NCBI GenBank assembly: GCA_023627715.1
Contig: JAMAHW010000013.1
Coordinates: 558,001 to 622,000, forward strand
DNA from: Periconia sp. R9002
Lineage: Eukaryota > Ascomycota > Dothideomycetes > Pleosporales > Periconiaceae
DNA length: 64,000 nt
Direction: 5' to 3'
A program made the translations under genes and the position numbers. This document shows positions 54,201 to 64,000 of the stretch, piece after piece (position 1 is the stretch's first letter; every line of letters begins with the position of its first letter). The notes below the pieces were generated by a model. That model did no database searches, was not told where the DNA came from, and saw nothing but the letters and a program-made list of their open reading frames with translations.

Positions 54201-57200
54201 AAATCATTGACTGTCAAACACGCATCGGAGGGCCAACCCACAGTTCCTTGAAGTACCGCCTCCCTACGCTCGGGTGGAACAAGTTAGGTGCCCATCCAAG
54301 GCCCATGAATCGAGATTGAGAAGGTTTCAGCAGCGCCTCCGCTAATCATTTGCACACTATACGATAAAGTAAGTGAAGGATTTGTTGGCCAGTTGGCAGC
54401 AGGCTGCCTCTCCGAAAAGCATCTGCGGGGCGAGCCAGCCAGCTTGAGCCAAGCACCCGCATCCGCACAGATGGACTGCTGACCAGGGCCGCCTCGCTCA
54501 TCTGTCTGCAACGCAGAAGAGGAAAAATGGAAGAGAAGAAGAAACCATCCCTTCATGACGTACTTGGCGGCTGGTGCATGTGGCGGCTTTGCTCCGTGTT
54601 TGTGCATGTGCCAGCCGCCTCGAAGTGGTGGGTTTTGATGACCTTGGCCGTCGGTTCGGCTAGATATCCATATGCATGTCCACTGCACCGTAACACGGTA
54701 CAGTGCAAAACTTCAAACTCCCCTTGCGGGTTGTATGGCATGGGAGGGGCGATGGTGTGGTAAGGTCCCCGGGTCCGGTCAGCCAAATCACTGTGATGCG
54801 GACGAAGCGAGAAAAAAAAGGGCCTGCATCGGTAAAAATTCGTCGCATCCACCCAGCGTCTTAGTTGACTTGTTTGGTCGATGGAACATGGTCACTCTAA
54901 TCTAGACTTCAACCTGCATGACGCATCCAGCGATGCAACCCTATTCGCGAGCCGATGGAATTTTCAAACATGCACTCCTCATCTCGTATCTGAGTCAGCT
55001 ACCTGCCCACTCCAATCATGGCCTACCCGGGAACATTACAGACATCGGTGGCTTGGTTAGGAGCCCAACTAATGAACGCTGCGAGAAGCGGCCACGGCGA
55101 GCAGGCTACGCAGCACGGTAATAAGCGTGCTGATTAGCTAATGGCACAGCATATGTACACCAAAAGCCATTTACAGCATGGGATTAGTACGGCGAGTACG
55201 GACGGCGTTTTGTCGGCCCTGTCTGTCTGACCCCCTTCCCCCCCCCATTCAATGTATGTACTGTACAGTAATTACGGAACTTCCCCCACCCAAGGAGCTG
55301 CACGATGCCAAAATTGGGTCCCCTCAAGGAAGCAATCCTTTCCGCGACACGGCTACAGGTTGGTTGGCTTCATGTTTCTCCGCTACTGTTGTCGGTACGT
55401 ACATATGCAAGGCTTGCCTTCCTGCTCGCGCTGAAGCGCCCTGTTGCTAACCAAGAGATCGAGCTGACTCCGTCACTTATTTCGCGCGCCTCGTGCCGCT
55501 ATTTGCTACAACCTGGTTCCCCGTCACATTACAGTAATGCGGATGCCCATCCTTTGACGCATCAACGGGTTGAAACCAGTCGGACAAGACATGTCACCCA
55601 CATCAGGCCATGGGCTGTACTATTATTATGTACGATGTATTATGGTTATAGCGCAAATACTGGAGAGTGGACACCGTAGCGAGTGACTGTGGCTAGGCAG
55701 CATCCACGCAACCGACTTGCACAAACTTGCACCAATTCTCGGCCGCCAATACATGTTGGCCCAGCACATGGTGCGGGACTTCCTCATCACAGCTAGACGC
55801 CCCATCTTAGCTCTCAAACACGCTGCGTGGCTGCGCATGCGATTGATGATGGATTGGATTGTCGCTGGCTGGCTTTTCTTCCTTTCTGCCAAACCCGCAA
55901 GAGACACGCCACGCCCATGCACTGCAATACACATCTAATCATCAACTTGTCTATTTGTAGTGTCTGCCCTCATCCGGCCGGCGCAATCTCGACAAGATTT
56001 ATCAACACTATGTGAGTAAGAATGACTGGCGCAGATACGGTCGTCGTGGTCTATATTGTAGCACATGGGTAGAGGCTTCAGCGCCAAACTCACATCCTCT
56101 CCAATAGCCAACAGTCCGTCTCACTAACAAAAAAAATCGGCTGAATCGCGTTGACTGTCGTTCAAATATGCCGGGTTTCAGCGGTCTCCTGGGAGCATGG
56201 AGAGTCAAGTGTGTCGCAGCGCTGTACACTGCACCGACTGACTGACTGCCTAACTGACCGCTTGTCCTCTCCCTTTCGCCACGGCCCTGTTCACCCGCCA
56301 TTCACGATGATCCTTCCAGCCCACAGTCATTAAGTTGAGTACTTGTGCCAATCAACTCTGGCCCGCACATATCCTGCGTCACGATACGCCTCCGTAAACC
56401 CACTCTGCCGAAGCGAACTGGCGACCCATACCATGTACTTAAGTGACCTACCCATACGAGCAGCCACCGCTCCCATTTTCTTCCCCGTTTTCCATAGTTG
56501 ATGCTCATTTCCGCGCTTTCCGTCGCCAGCCGTCTCCACAGAAAACACAAAGCGTGGTTTTCTTCGCTCCCTGCGCCTGCACGAGAAGGACTACCGGATG
56601 CTGCCCTTCTTTCTTCTTCCAGGCATGCAGTTTCATAAACTTCTCCACACACACACCCCCACCCCCCTCGCCTTCCTTCCAGACCCAGCTCGCAGTTCTG
56701 CAAGGTTTGTTCATCGCTAATCAGCTTTTGGCCTTAATTCCCACTTAATATTAGACTTAACCGTGATGTCGTCGGCCTCGGTCGATAGGCAACCCAGTTG
56801 CAGTAAGAATAGATCGACAATATAGCTGCAGATACTTTTTTCATCAATAATTAGCACCTCGTCAGCTTTGCTCAAACTCGAGCTGTCCTGAATGCTCGGC
56901 AGAAGGGCCAACAAATGCTCCCCCTGGTCCTCCCAAGCCAAAGAGACGGCATGTGCTCGTAAGAATATTGAAAGCCAGATCTCACTCACTCACAACACAG
57001 CTCCGCCCGCACATGCTTGGAACGTCGATGCATCAAGGTCCTCTGGAACCCTTGACACTGCACTGCGCTGCTGGGGTAAGATTTGCCCAACGACCTACCT
57101 TACAGTTCTTAGGTCAACCGTCAACCTTCCTTCTGTGGACCTGACCGACATCAGCCGGAATGTTACATTTCTAGCTTTTTCGGACTCCGGGAGAATCACC

Positions 57201-58587
57201 AACACTATCATCAGCAGCAGCGTCGCTGTATTGAGGAGTCACGAATGCTTTCCCCCATTCGGTCATGTATAAAGCGCGCTGTTATATACAACCCACCTAC
57301 ATGTCGCCGATGACAAAACTTGGAATCCGTACATGGCTATCCTGAAATCGTTCTTGCTTATTCGGGTGTTACACCACTCTTTACCAAAAGCAAACAACCA
57401 GCGGCGTAAGGAGAGTTCATGGATAAGGCTGGTGCACTGGCACTGGCTTACCTGCCGTCGTCTTATTCCCCAAGGCTGCTGCGCTCGCTGCTCGCTTTTT
57501 TCCCGCGTCACCATCATGCACGTGTTTCACAGCTCCGTGTCTGTCTCTTCCCTACGCTCGTATCCTACAACTTGCAATCCTGTCATTTCTCCGTTTGGCA
57601 ACTCATAGGTATCCTCCGTAGCCGTTCGGCGTAGCCGCTCAGGTAGCCACGTAAAACAAACCTCCCGAGTACATGTCCTCACGTCAGTTGGGCTCTCCGT
57701 TGATGCAGAAGCGGTTTGTTTCAGTCGCCTTCTCCTCATCTACGCGTCTTCGCTTCCTACAATATCTGACAACGTCACTGCTCATCTTATATCTTCTCGT
57801 GCGTAGCCTGAGTTCAGCGTGTATCTCCTGCCCGTCGCCGAGTCCAGCCTCACCCGTGCGTGGGAAGTATGCTCAGCTATCATCGACGTCTGACATGACA
57901 AGGGTATGTACGTAAGTACGATTTGCGATATTGTTGAGCCTCTGCACAGGTCGGATGAGGGGATGAATGGACTTGCACCAACCTCCTCGTAAGCATGTAA
58001 CAGTGACGAATCATGTACTACTTATTATTCATTTCCCTCTGCACTTCTCATTTCACGCACATGTGTTCTTGAAGCGCCGTATACCACCCTCCTCTGTATT
58101 CACAACTACTTCGGTATTGGCATGGTGAAGGCACTGTGGAAGGCACTCCGTATCACCATGCCTTCATGTACCACTGCGTATTACTGATATCGCTAGAGCT
58201 TCTGTTCCAACCAACATGATAAGTATTATCGGAACACCCGCGTGCCCTTATCCATACACATACACACACATACATACACATGTCTATATATCTATTTCCG
58301 CACGCTCTGGCTCAAACTACGCATATTGTAGAGTTGTCAAAGAGAGCATCCTCTAGTGCGGTGAATACCTCGAATGACGATTCACTCGCTCGAATCATAC
58401 GGAGACAATGTGATATCATTTTGGGAGTTCACACACACACATACATAAAAGTGAAGCTTTTGATTATCAAGGGCCACCCTCCCCCTCGAATAGCTCATCC
58501 TAGACAAATACAGAGGCCCAACTTTGTAATCAGCATCCATCCCCCTTGCTCTTCTCCCAAGCTACGTGGATGTAGATACACGTCCCC

Positions 58588-58648
58588 CTTTTTTTTGAAA
58601 GGGATTTCTTTTTTTGAAAGGGATTTCTTTTTTTGAAAGGGGTTTCTT
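58588..58648. repeat. 19-bp tandem repeat, about three copies
   Basis: Unit CTTTTTTTGAAAGGGATTT repeated about three times; the last copy has one change. Confidence 0.85.
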
Positions 58649-59007
58649 TTGTCTAGGTGGAACCCTTTTATCATAATTTGCCGTGGAGAAAAGTATACAC
58701 ATCGACCTCCCCTCCTTTTACGTCAATCCTACCAATCCATCAGTCTCAATCGAATCAGTCTTTTTGTCCTGAAGAAAAGAAAGAAGCAACTTCACGATAG
58801 TACAGCATGTAAGATGGTTATGGTGGTAGTGCACTACGTTTCCCCGCTGCCCTCCCATGCCGTGTGCAATATTTATTGTATATGTACTCATCTGAAGACG
58901 CGCTTTTCTCTGATAAGACTTTCCTACCTTGGGTAGCTAGATGCGGAGGAGCTATGTGGACAGTTCGAGCGATTGGGTAACCAGATCTATCCGATGAAGT
59001 ATGGATT

Positions 59008-59158
59008 GATCATCGCAGAGTATTGCTACCCTCCGTATCGACGCCGGCAGAAAAAAAAATCGCTGTAACGTCCTCGGCCAGCGGACACACAGGCAACTGT
59101 TCAGGTCTGTGACATATAGGTAGCGATGTACCCAGGGTAGCAATATTCTGTAAGGATC
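59008..59158. mobile_element. MITE-like element, 151 bp with 30-bp terminal inverted repeats
   Basis: The left end (59008-59037) and right end (59129-59158) are inverted copies of the motif seen at 41968 and 43332; the right end matches the shared consensus at 28 of 30 bases. The interior shares AACGTCCTCGGCCAG (59067-59081) with 42036-42050. It has no coding capacity. The target duplication is not clear. Confidence 0.7.
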
Positions 59159-59781
59159 CATTTCAAATTTCATATATAGCGACGAGATGTAAGGGTTTTG
59201 AAGAGATGGTACTTGGTAGTGGTGGTGGGGTAGCGTGATAGAGACCCTACGTAAATGTCAAAGACATTTTCTTTTTTTGTCCGTTGAAGAGAGAAATGGA
59301 TGCTACAATGTGCTTGGTGTGAGAGAGAGAGACATAAAGAACAAAAGCTTCATCGTCAGTAAGGGAGAATCACAATCATTCCCATGGAGGGAAAAGCATT
59401 GCTACCATTGCATACGTTCGTCACACGAAGAAGATGATTTCGTCTGCCATGAGTGCCCAAGTTCCCCCCATTCTGGCGGATGTGATCGTACAGATAACGT
59501 GCATATCCTTTTTGGGCTCCCTTTTTCTTCTTCCCTCAAGCTTCAAGACACAATGCACTAGCCAATATACACATACACAAGAACCCCAACGATGGACGTC
59601 AATCTAAAAGTGCGAACGAAATTTGACTGCTTTTACTTTCGTAGATTTTACAAACGGCGTTACACCGGAGCACTTACAAAAAAGATGACCTCCGCATTTA
59701 CATCCCCACGCGTATATAAATACTAATGTACCCCAATCTCCACAACCCCAATTTTAGTTGTTAAAACATGATCAACGTGAT

Positions 59782-61348
59782 CTATCCCATGACCATGCCT
59801 TTGAGACCAGACATGTCGCCCTCCTTAGCGGCGATCTCGAAGTATCCGTAAATGATCGTAACAGCAAGAAGAATACCAGTTCCGCTACCCAAAGCACCGA
59901 GAAGATCGCTTCCAACGGAAAGAGCACCGATGCAAGCACCACCGAAAGCAGCGGCCGTGGGGATGACGCGCTTGAGTTCCTTGTACATAGACTCCTCACG
60001 GTGACCAGCCATCACAAGACCTTGTTCCTTAAGCTGCTTGGCAACATCGCGGGGGGAAGAGCCGGAGACTTCGATCCATGTCTTGGAGAAAACAGCGCAG
60101 GCAACAAGCATGTAGACAATGAAGACGGCAGTCTTGAGGGGATCGGATAGGGCCTCGGTGATGCTAAGAGGAGGAGACCTACGCCTTGTTAATAAATATT
60201 CAGCAGGATTATTTGTGGATAAACGTACATGTAGTATGCAACACCCGAAGTAGCGAAAAGTTGAGCGGATCCGTCCTTAGGCTCCCAAACACCGAGAAGA
60301 CGGACAAGTAGGTTGTCAGAGAATCGGGAGTAAAGCATCTGGCTGATCAAGAAAACGTTGGAAGAAAGAGCGGATTGCAGCATGATAGGCATGTTGGAGG
60401 TGTAGAAGAGACGGACGGGGTATGAGCCACGGACACCACGCTGGCGAGCAGACTTGACAGGGATCTCAACACGGAAGCCCTGGAGGTAGATGACAGCGCC
60501 GAAGACAATGACGGTGGAGATCAAGTTCATAACGTTGGGCAAATTCTGGCGGTAGAAAGCCTCCTTGAGTGCAACAGTCTTGTCGTCCCAGGTGAAAAGC
60601 AAGTGCACGAGAGCAATGATGGCACCCTCGAATTCAGGGCCACGGCCAGTGTTGATGGTAGTTGGGGAGAACGCTTTCCACATGATGGACTCGCAAATGT
60701 TGGTAGCAATGAACAGCGAAATACCACTGCCGAGACCGTAGCCCTTCTGGAGAAGTTCGTCCAAAAGAATAACAATCAATCCGGCAATCATGAGCTGCAT
60801 AACAAGGAGAACACAGATACCAGCTCCAAGATCAGAGGGTTGTCCGTAGAGACCAGAGATGACATAAACAACGGCTTGACCGAAGGAGAGGAGGATGGCA
60901 AGAAGTTTCTGGGCGGTTTGGTAGAGCTCGCGATCGGACTTGAGGTCAAGGTTCACATCGATAAGATGAGTACCAGCAAGAAGCTGGAAAACCATGCCGG
61001 ACGAGATAATTGGCGTAATACCCAATTCCATCAGTGTTCCTCGATTACTTGCCATCATCATACGCAACCAGTATAGTGGATCGGATGTATCAGATGAGAC
61101 GATTCCGTACAGCGGCATCTGGCTCATGACCAAGAAAACGAGGAGCGTGAGACCAGTCCATACCAGCCTGTTGTTGAAGGGCACTTTGCTCTCAGGCAGC
61201 TGAATCTCGGGTACGAGAGGAACAAAGGGCTTGACAAGATCAAGGAACCGTACTATCAGGCGCGTTAGCACGATGCATCCAATATAACTTGGGCCATGAT
61301 GTCGCGCGCAGCAATTGCAAGGCGGGGATTGGACTTACGGCCGCTCAT
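59782..61348 (-). CDS. SEC61: Sec61 alpha, translocon channel subunit
   Basis: Exons 61348-61339 (10 nt), 61252-60229 and 60178-59782, giving 476 residues, the normal family length. The micro-exon encodes MSG and splices to [17 protein letters not shown]. It forms the ER membrane protein-conducting channel with ten transmembrane helices. Landmarks are the plug/TM2 region [91 protein letters not shown] and [20 protein letters not shown]. The last exon also has the conserved [13 protein letters not shown] loop. Confidence 0.97.
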
Positions 61349-62328
61349 GATTGCGGTATTGACAGACCCCTGAGAAGATGAAAGAAGAGAAGGAGGAAAT
61401 TGAATGGAATGGTGCAGACCAGATGTTGATGGGGTTAAGAGGGGGTCGGCGTTGCACTCTCGCAACGTGTCGATGTGGGAAATAATCCCGCCAAGCCACG
61501 CTAAGCTTAAGCTCGAACCCTGCAATTCACTTCTCCCTACGCCGGAGGCCACGCTGGCCTCCAAACACCATCGTGAGCTTCGACGACCTTCAGTCTGATT
61601 CCTCTTGACACACACAACCTGTTCGTTCTGCTAGTCATGTGGTATCATTCGCAATATTTGGTCTTTCGTTAAGCGGTGTTGCGCAACCAGCCGCCAATGT
61701 GGGGTTAGCGTAACTTGTCCGAAGGTATTGGATTACATAGGTACCTATTTAGGCATCTACTCACCTGGACGTAGAAACGTTTCCCCTCAACCCAAACGCA
61801 GAAGAGACTAGAACTTGTAAATGTATATATACGTCACTGTCTTAGGACCCCACAAACTTTGTCCCTGGATTCTAGGAAATATTATTTGCATTGCTCTTAG
61901 AATATCTTGGCTTGCTTCCCTAATGGTGCGCATTGATTGGCTACTCTCTGCGAATGCGAATTTAGCGTCTCTTTAATGCGAAGCTCCATGTCCAAGGCTC
62001 TCAATCATTCCGTACGAATCCCACAGCCCCCTTATTTGTTGTCCCCATGGGATCATCTTAATGTAGTCGTGCAGGCGATTGCGAAGCTCACCGTAGCGAG
62101 TGCGATTGTTATATTACGTCTTTCAAAATGTCGCACTACATTCTGGGCACCGTGTATATAACTCTTTGTAGCTCTCTATCCTCAACTCTCTATCAGATAT
62201 CACCGCAATATTTAATGCCTCCTCTTTGCGTGACATAGCAATTCACGTATTCCCATTAACCACACTCCCCAAATCTCTTTTCCAGCTCACCGATAGATAA
62301 ACATTGCTCGTCTCAGCGACCGTTAAAC
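61349..62328. promoter_or_regulatory. divergent upstream region, SEC61 / RTA1-like gene
   Basis: 980 bp containing both promoters. The part nearest SEC61 is moderately C/T-rich; the part from 61800 is AT-richer. No gene was seen. Confidence 0.4.
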
Positions 62329-63283
62329 ATGGCCAATCCACCAAAAAGCGCGGCTTTCGATTGGGAAATGTATCGCTACATTCCCTCTCTTGCAGGTGCC
62401 ATCGCTGCTATGATCATATTCTTCATCATAGCTTGTCTACAACTATGGCAATGGATGAAGACGAGAAATCACATCAATATCTACGTGATTATAGGGACCC
62501 TATGTGAGTAGTGCTCTGTCCCCAATACCACGCCAGGCTTGACTAACGGTACAAAGGTGAAATATGTGGATACGGTGCACGGATTGCCTCACATTTTGAC
62601 AACGCAAATTGGGGAGGATTTATCACTCAAGGGACACTGTTGCTAGTGGGGCCTTTGTTTTTCGCAGCTACGGTATACATGATGCTGGGGCGTACAATAA
62701 TACTCGCAGGCGGAGAAGATGTCTCGTTGATCAAACCTATATGGTACACGCGTATCTTTGTGGGCGCTGATATCAGTACCCTGATTATTCAAGGTCTGGG
62801 TAAGTTATCCACGATGGCATTAGGAGGAGATAACAACGTCCTAACAACTCACATATAGGGTCTTCAATCATGGGAACCATGAAATTGAATCTGGCACTTG
62901 CAGGTGAAAAGATTGTCATCGCAGGTCTTGCATTACAAACTGCCACCTTCGCCTTCTTTCTTATAGCATCTGTCGACTTTCACATTCGAATGGGTCGTAA
63001 TGCATCAAACATCAGTATCGAAAACTCGAGCAAATGGCTCCGAGTCCTGTGGACGCTCTATGCCGTCAGTGCCTTGATCTTGTTCAGGTGCATTTTTCGT
63101 CTCATCGAATACGCCATGGGAAACGCAAGCTACCTCATTTCACACGAGTGGACGCTGTACGTCTTCGATGCTGTACCAATGTTTCTCGCGCTCGTAATTC
63201 TATTGGCCATGGAGCCTACCAGATATGTTCCCCGGAAATTGACTGGTTCAATGAGCCCAAGTGGTTCGAGCGATACAGCATAA
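62329..63283 (+). CDS. RTA1-like membrane protein
   Basis: Exons 62329-62503, 62557-62799 and 62859-63283, giving 280 residues with about seven transmembrane helices. RTA1 family landmarks are CEICGYGARIASHF (restored by splicing), PLFFAATVYMMLGR, then RIFVGADISTLIIQGLGSSI with the conserved D, FRCIFRLIEYAMG, and the final DAVPMFLALVILL. Family members (Rta1, Rsb1) are plasma membrane proteins linked to lipid export and resistance to azoles or sphingoid bases. They occur in multiple copies in filamentous fungi, so the exact role is open. A truncated Zn2Cys6 regulator lies 354 bp downstream. Confidence 0.9.
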
Positions 63284-63637
63284 TCTAGGCCGCTGCGTTA
63301 CCAGGATGATAAGTGTACTTATTTCTGTATTGAGAAGGTAGATGGTATTTGAATTTTGTTTATTTCTCTCTCGAAATCGCGTAACATCGCAATACTTGGT
63401 TTATCTCTTTGCAAATGGGATGCTATCTCGTTCATATGTTCCTTGGAATATGGTGAGGTCATGACTTACTTTCATTGGTGGAGGAAGGGACGCCTAAACT
63501 CTTGGCGACTTACGCGGTCATCCCTTTCCACTTGAGCTGAGCGTGGTTTATCATCTGGTGTCCTTGAACGATTGCATATCAATTCTAAATCAAGACACGC
63601 ATATTCCAATCCGGCTATCTGCACATAACATGCTCCA
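63284..63637. other. intergenic between RTA1-like gene and Zn2Cys6 regulator
   Basis: 354 bp; holds the 3' UTR of the RTA1-like gene and the promoter of the regulator. Confidence 0.5.
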
Positions 63638-64000
63638 ATGCCCCGCCGAAGTGCAGGCTTTGTGAGCAAGAGACCGCACAAGAAATCAAGAGGTGGATGT
63701 TTAACATGTAAGAAGAAGAAAGTGAAGGTTAGGCCACCCTTTACAATATATCTGGTATTCATGCGTCGGCATAAAAAGCCTGGTTCCATCCCAAAGTGCA
63801 CGCAGTCTGGCCGGAAAAATGTGACAAAAACAGAGAAAAGGGATATTCACCGCTAATACACGCGTGTAGTGCGATGAAGGGCAACCGATATGCTCATATT
63901 GCGGGCTTCGTAAAATACCTTGCGTATATCCAGCAGTGTTAGGGGAGCCACATTCAAGGGAACCCACACTATCCCAGGAACCATTCGAAAATGATTGCAT
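63638..64000 (+). CDS. Zn(II)2Cys6 transcription factor (3' partial)
   Basis: Exons 63638-63727 and 63870 onward; the gene runs off the window. The N terminus MPRRSAGFVSKRPHKKSRGG leads into CLTCKKKKVK. Splicing over an intron with a GCTAAT branch gives CDEGQPICSYCGLRKIPCVY, completing the six-cysteine binuclear zinc cluster (CX2C, CX6C, CX5-6C, CX2C, CX6C type). The LTCKKKKVKCDE and CVYP elements are typical. It binds DNA in the nucleus. The short distance to the RTA1-like gene invites the guess of co-regulation, but that is not shown. Confidence 0.85.

Larger units (their letters stand above)
51216..59781. other. 8.5-kb gene-poor region
   Basis: No protein gene is supported. All open frames are short, overlap one another and lack domains or convincing splice joins. 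Composition is mixed, with many short tracts such as TACTGTA. It holds one MITE-like element (59008-59158), a 19-bp tandem repeat (about 58588-58648) and CA-type simple repeats (58258-58278). It lies upstream of the gene at 50112-51215 and downstream of SEC61. A long promoter or unannotated noncoding transcripts are possible; neither can be shown here. Confidence 0.55.

Noticed and set aside
1..64000. tRNA, rRNA, snRNA or CRISPR
   Set aside because: No stretch read by eye showed a tRNA T-loop with paired arms, 5S or U6 sequence, or regularly spaced repeats; a covariance-model scan would be the decisive test.

Overview
This window is nuclear DNA of a filamentous ascomycete (Pezizomycotina). 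The genes carry many short introns of about 45-140 nt with GT..CTAAC/CTGAC..AG signals. The proteins are typical of that group: Tea4-type SH3 protein, fungal LIM protein, RTA1-like protein, Zn2Cys6 regulator, MFS sugar porter and KP4-like secreted proteins. I cannot fix the class from sequence alone. There is one 10-N assembly gap at 6111-6120. I identified 24 protein genes, two of them cut by the window edges. I saw no rRNA, tRNA or CRISPR. Gene models were spliced by eye from reading frame, splice signals and family conservation; exon coordinates are given in each entry.

Layout. 0-5 kb: 3' part of a LIM-domain gene (+), then geranylgeranyl diphosphate synthase (+). 5.5-8.1 kb: two tandem minus-strand small secreted proteins of the KP4 killer-toxin-like family; one carries a long Lys/Glu-rich tail. 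8.9-13.7 kb: a 2EXR/F-box-like protein (-) divergent from DPH7 (+), then a short Sec2-domain protein (+). 15-18.5 kb: Tea4/Bud14-like SH3 polarity protein (+). 19.4-24.6 kb: three coiled-coil genes, one with a TFIIS-N-like domain and repeated DFPPLG motifs. 25-29 kb: a small secreted protein (-) and an MFS sugar transporter (+). 29.5-36.7 kb: TRAPP subunit Trs31 (+), a 1175-residue ADF-H/PH-like protein (-) with a GC-AG intron, and an OHCU-decarboxylase-like protein (+). 37-38.5 kb: a conserved disordered protein (-). 38.5-44.3 kb: gene-poor and repeat-bearing. 44.3-51.2 kb: OAC1-type mitochondrial carrier (-) divergent from SWD2 (+), LAS1 (-) and an uncharacterised disordered protein (-). 51.2-59.8 kb: an 8.5 kb gene-poor stretch containing a 151-bp MITE-like element. 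59.8-64 kb: SEC61 alpha (-), an RTA1-like protein (+) and the start of a Zn2Cys6 regulator (+).

Most genes are dispersed housekeeping functions: secretion and trafficking (SEC61, TRS31, Sec2-like), polarity and actin (LIM, Tea4-like, ADF-H), RNA and chromatin (LAS1, SWD2) and translation (DPH7). They do not form an operon-like unit or an obvious metabolite cluster. The most unusual content is the KP4-like gene pair, the DFPPLG-repeat protein, the inverted-repeat element family and the two long gene-poor regions.
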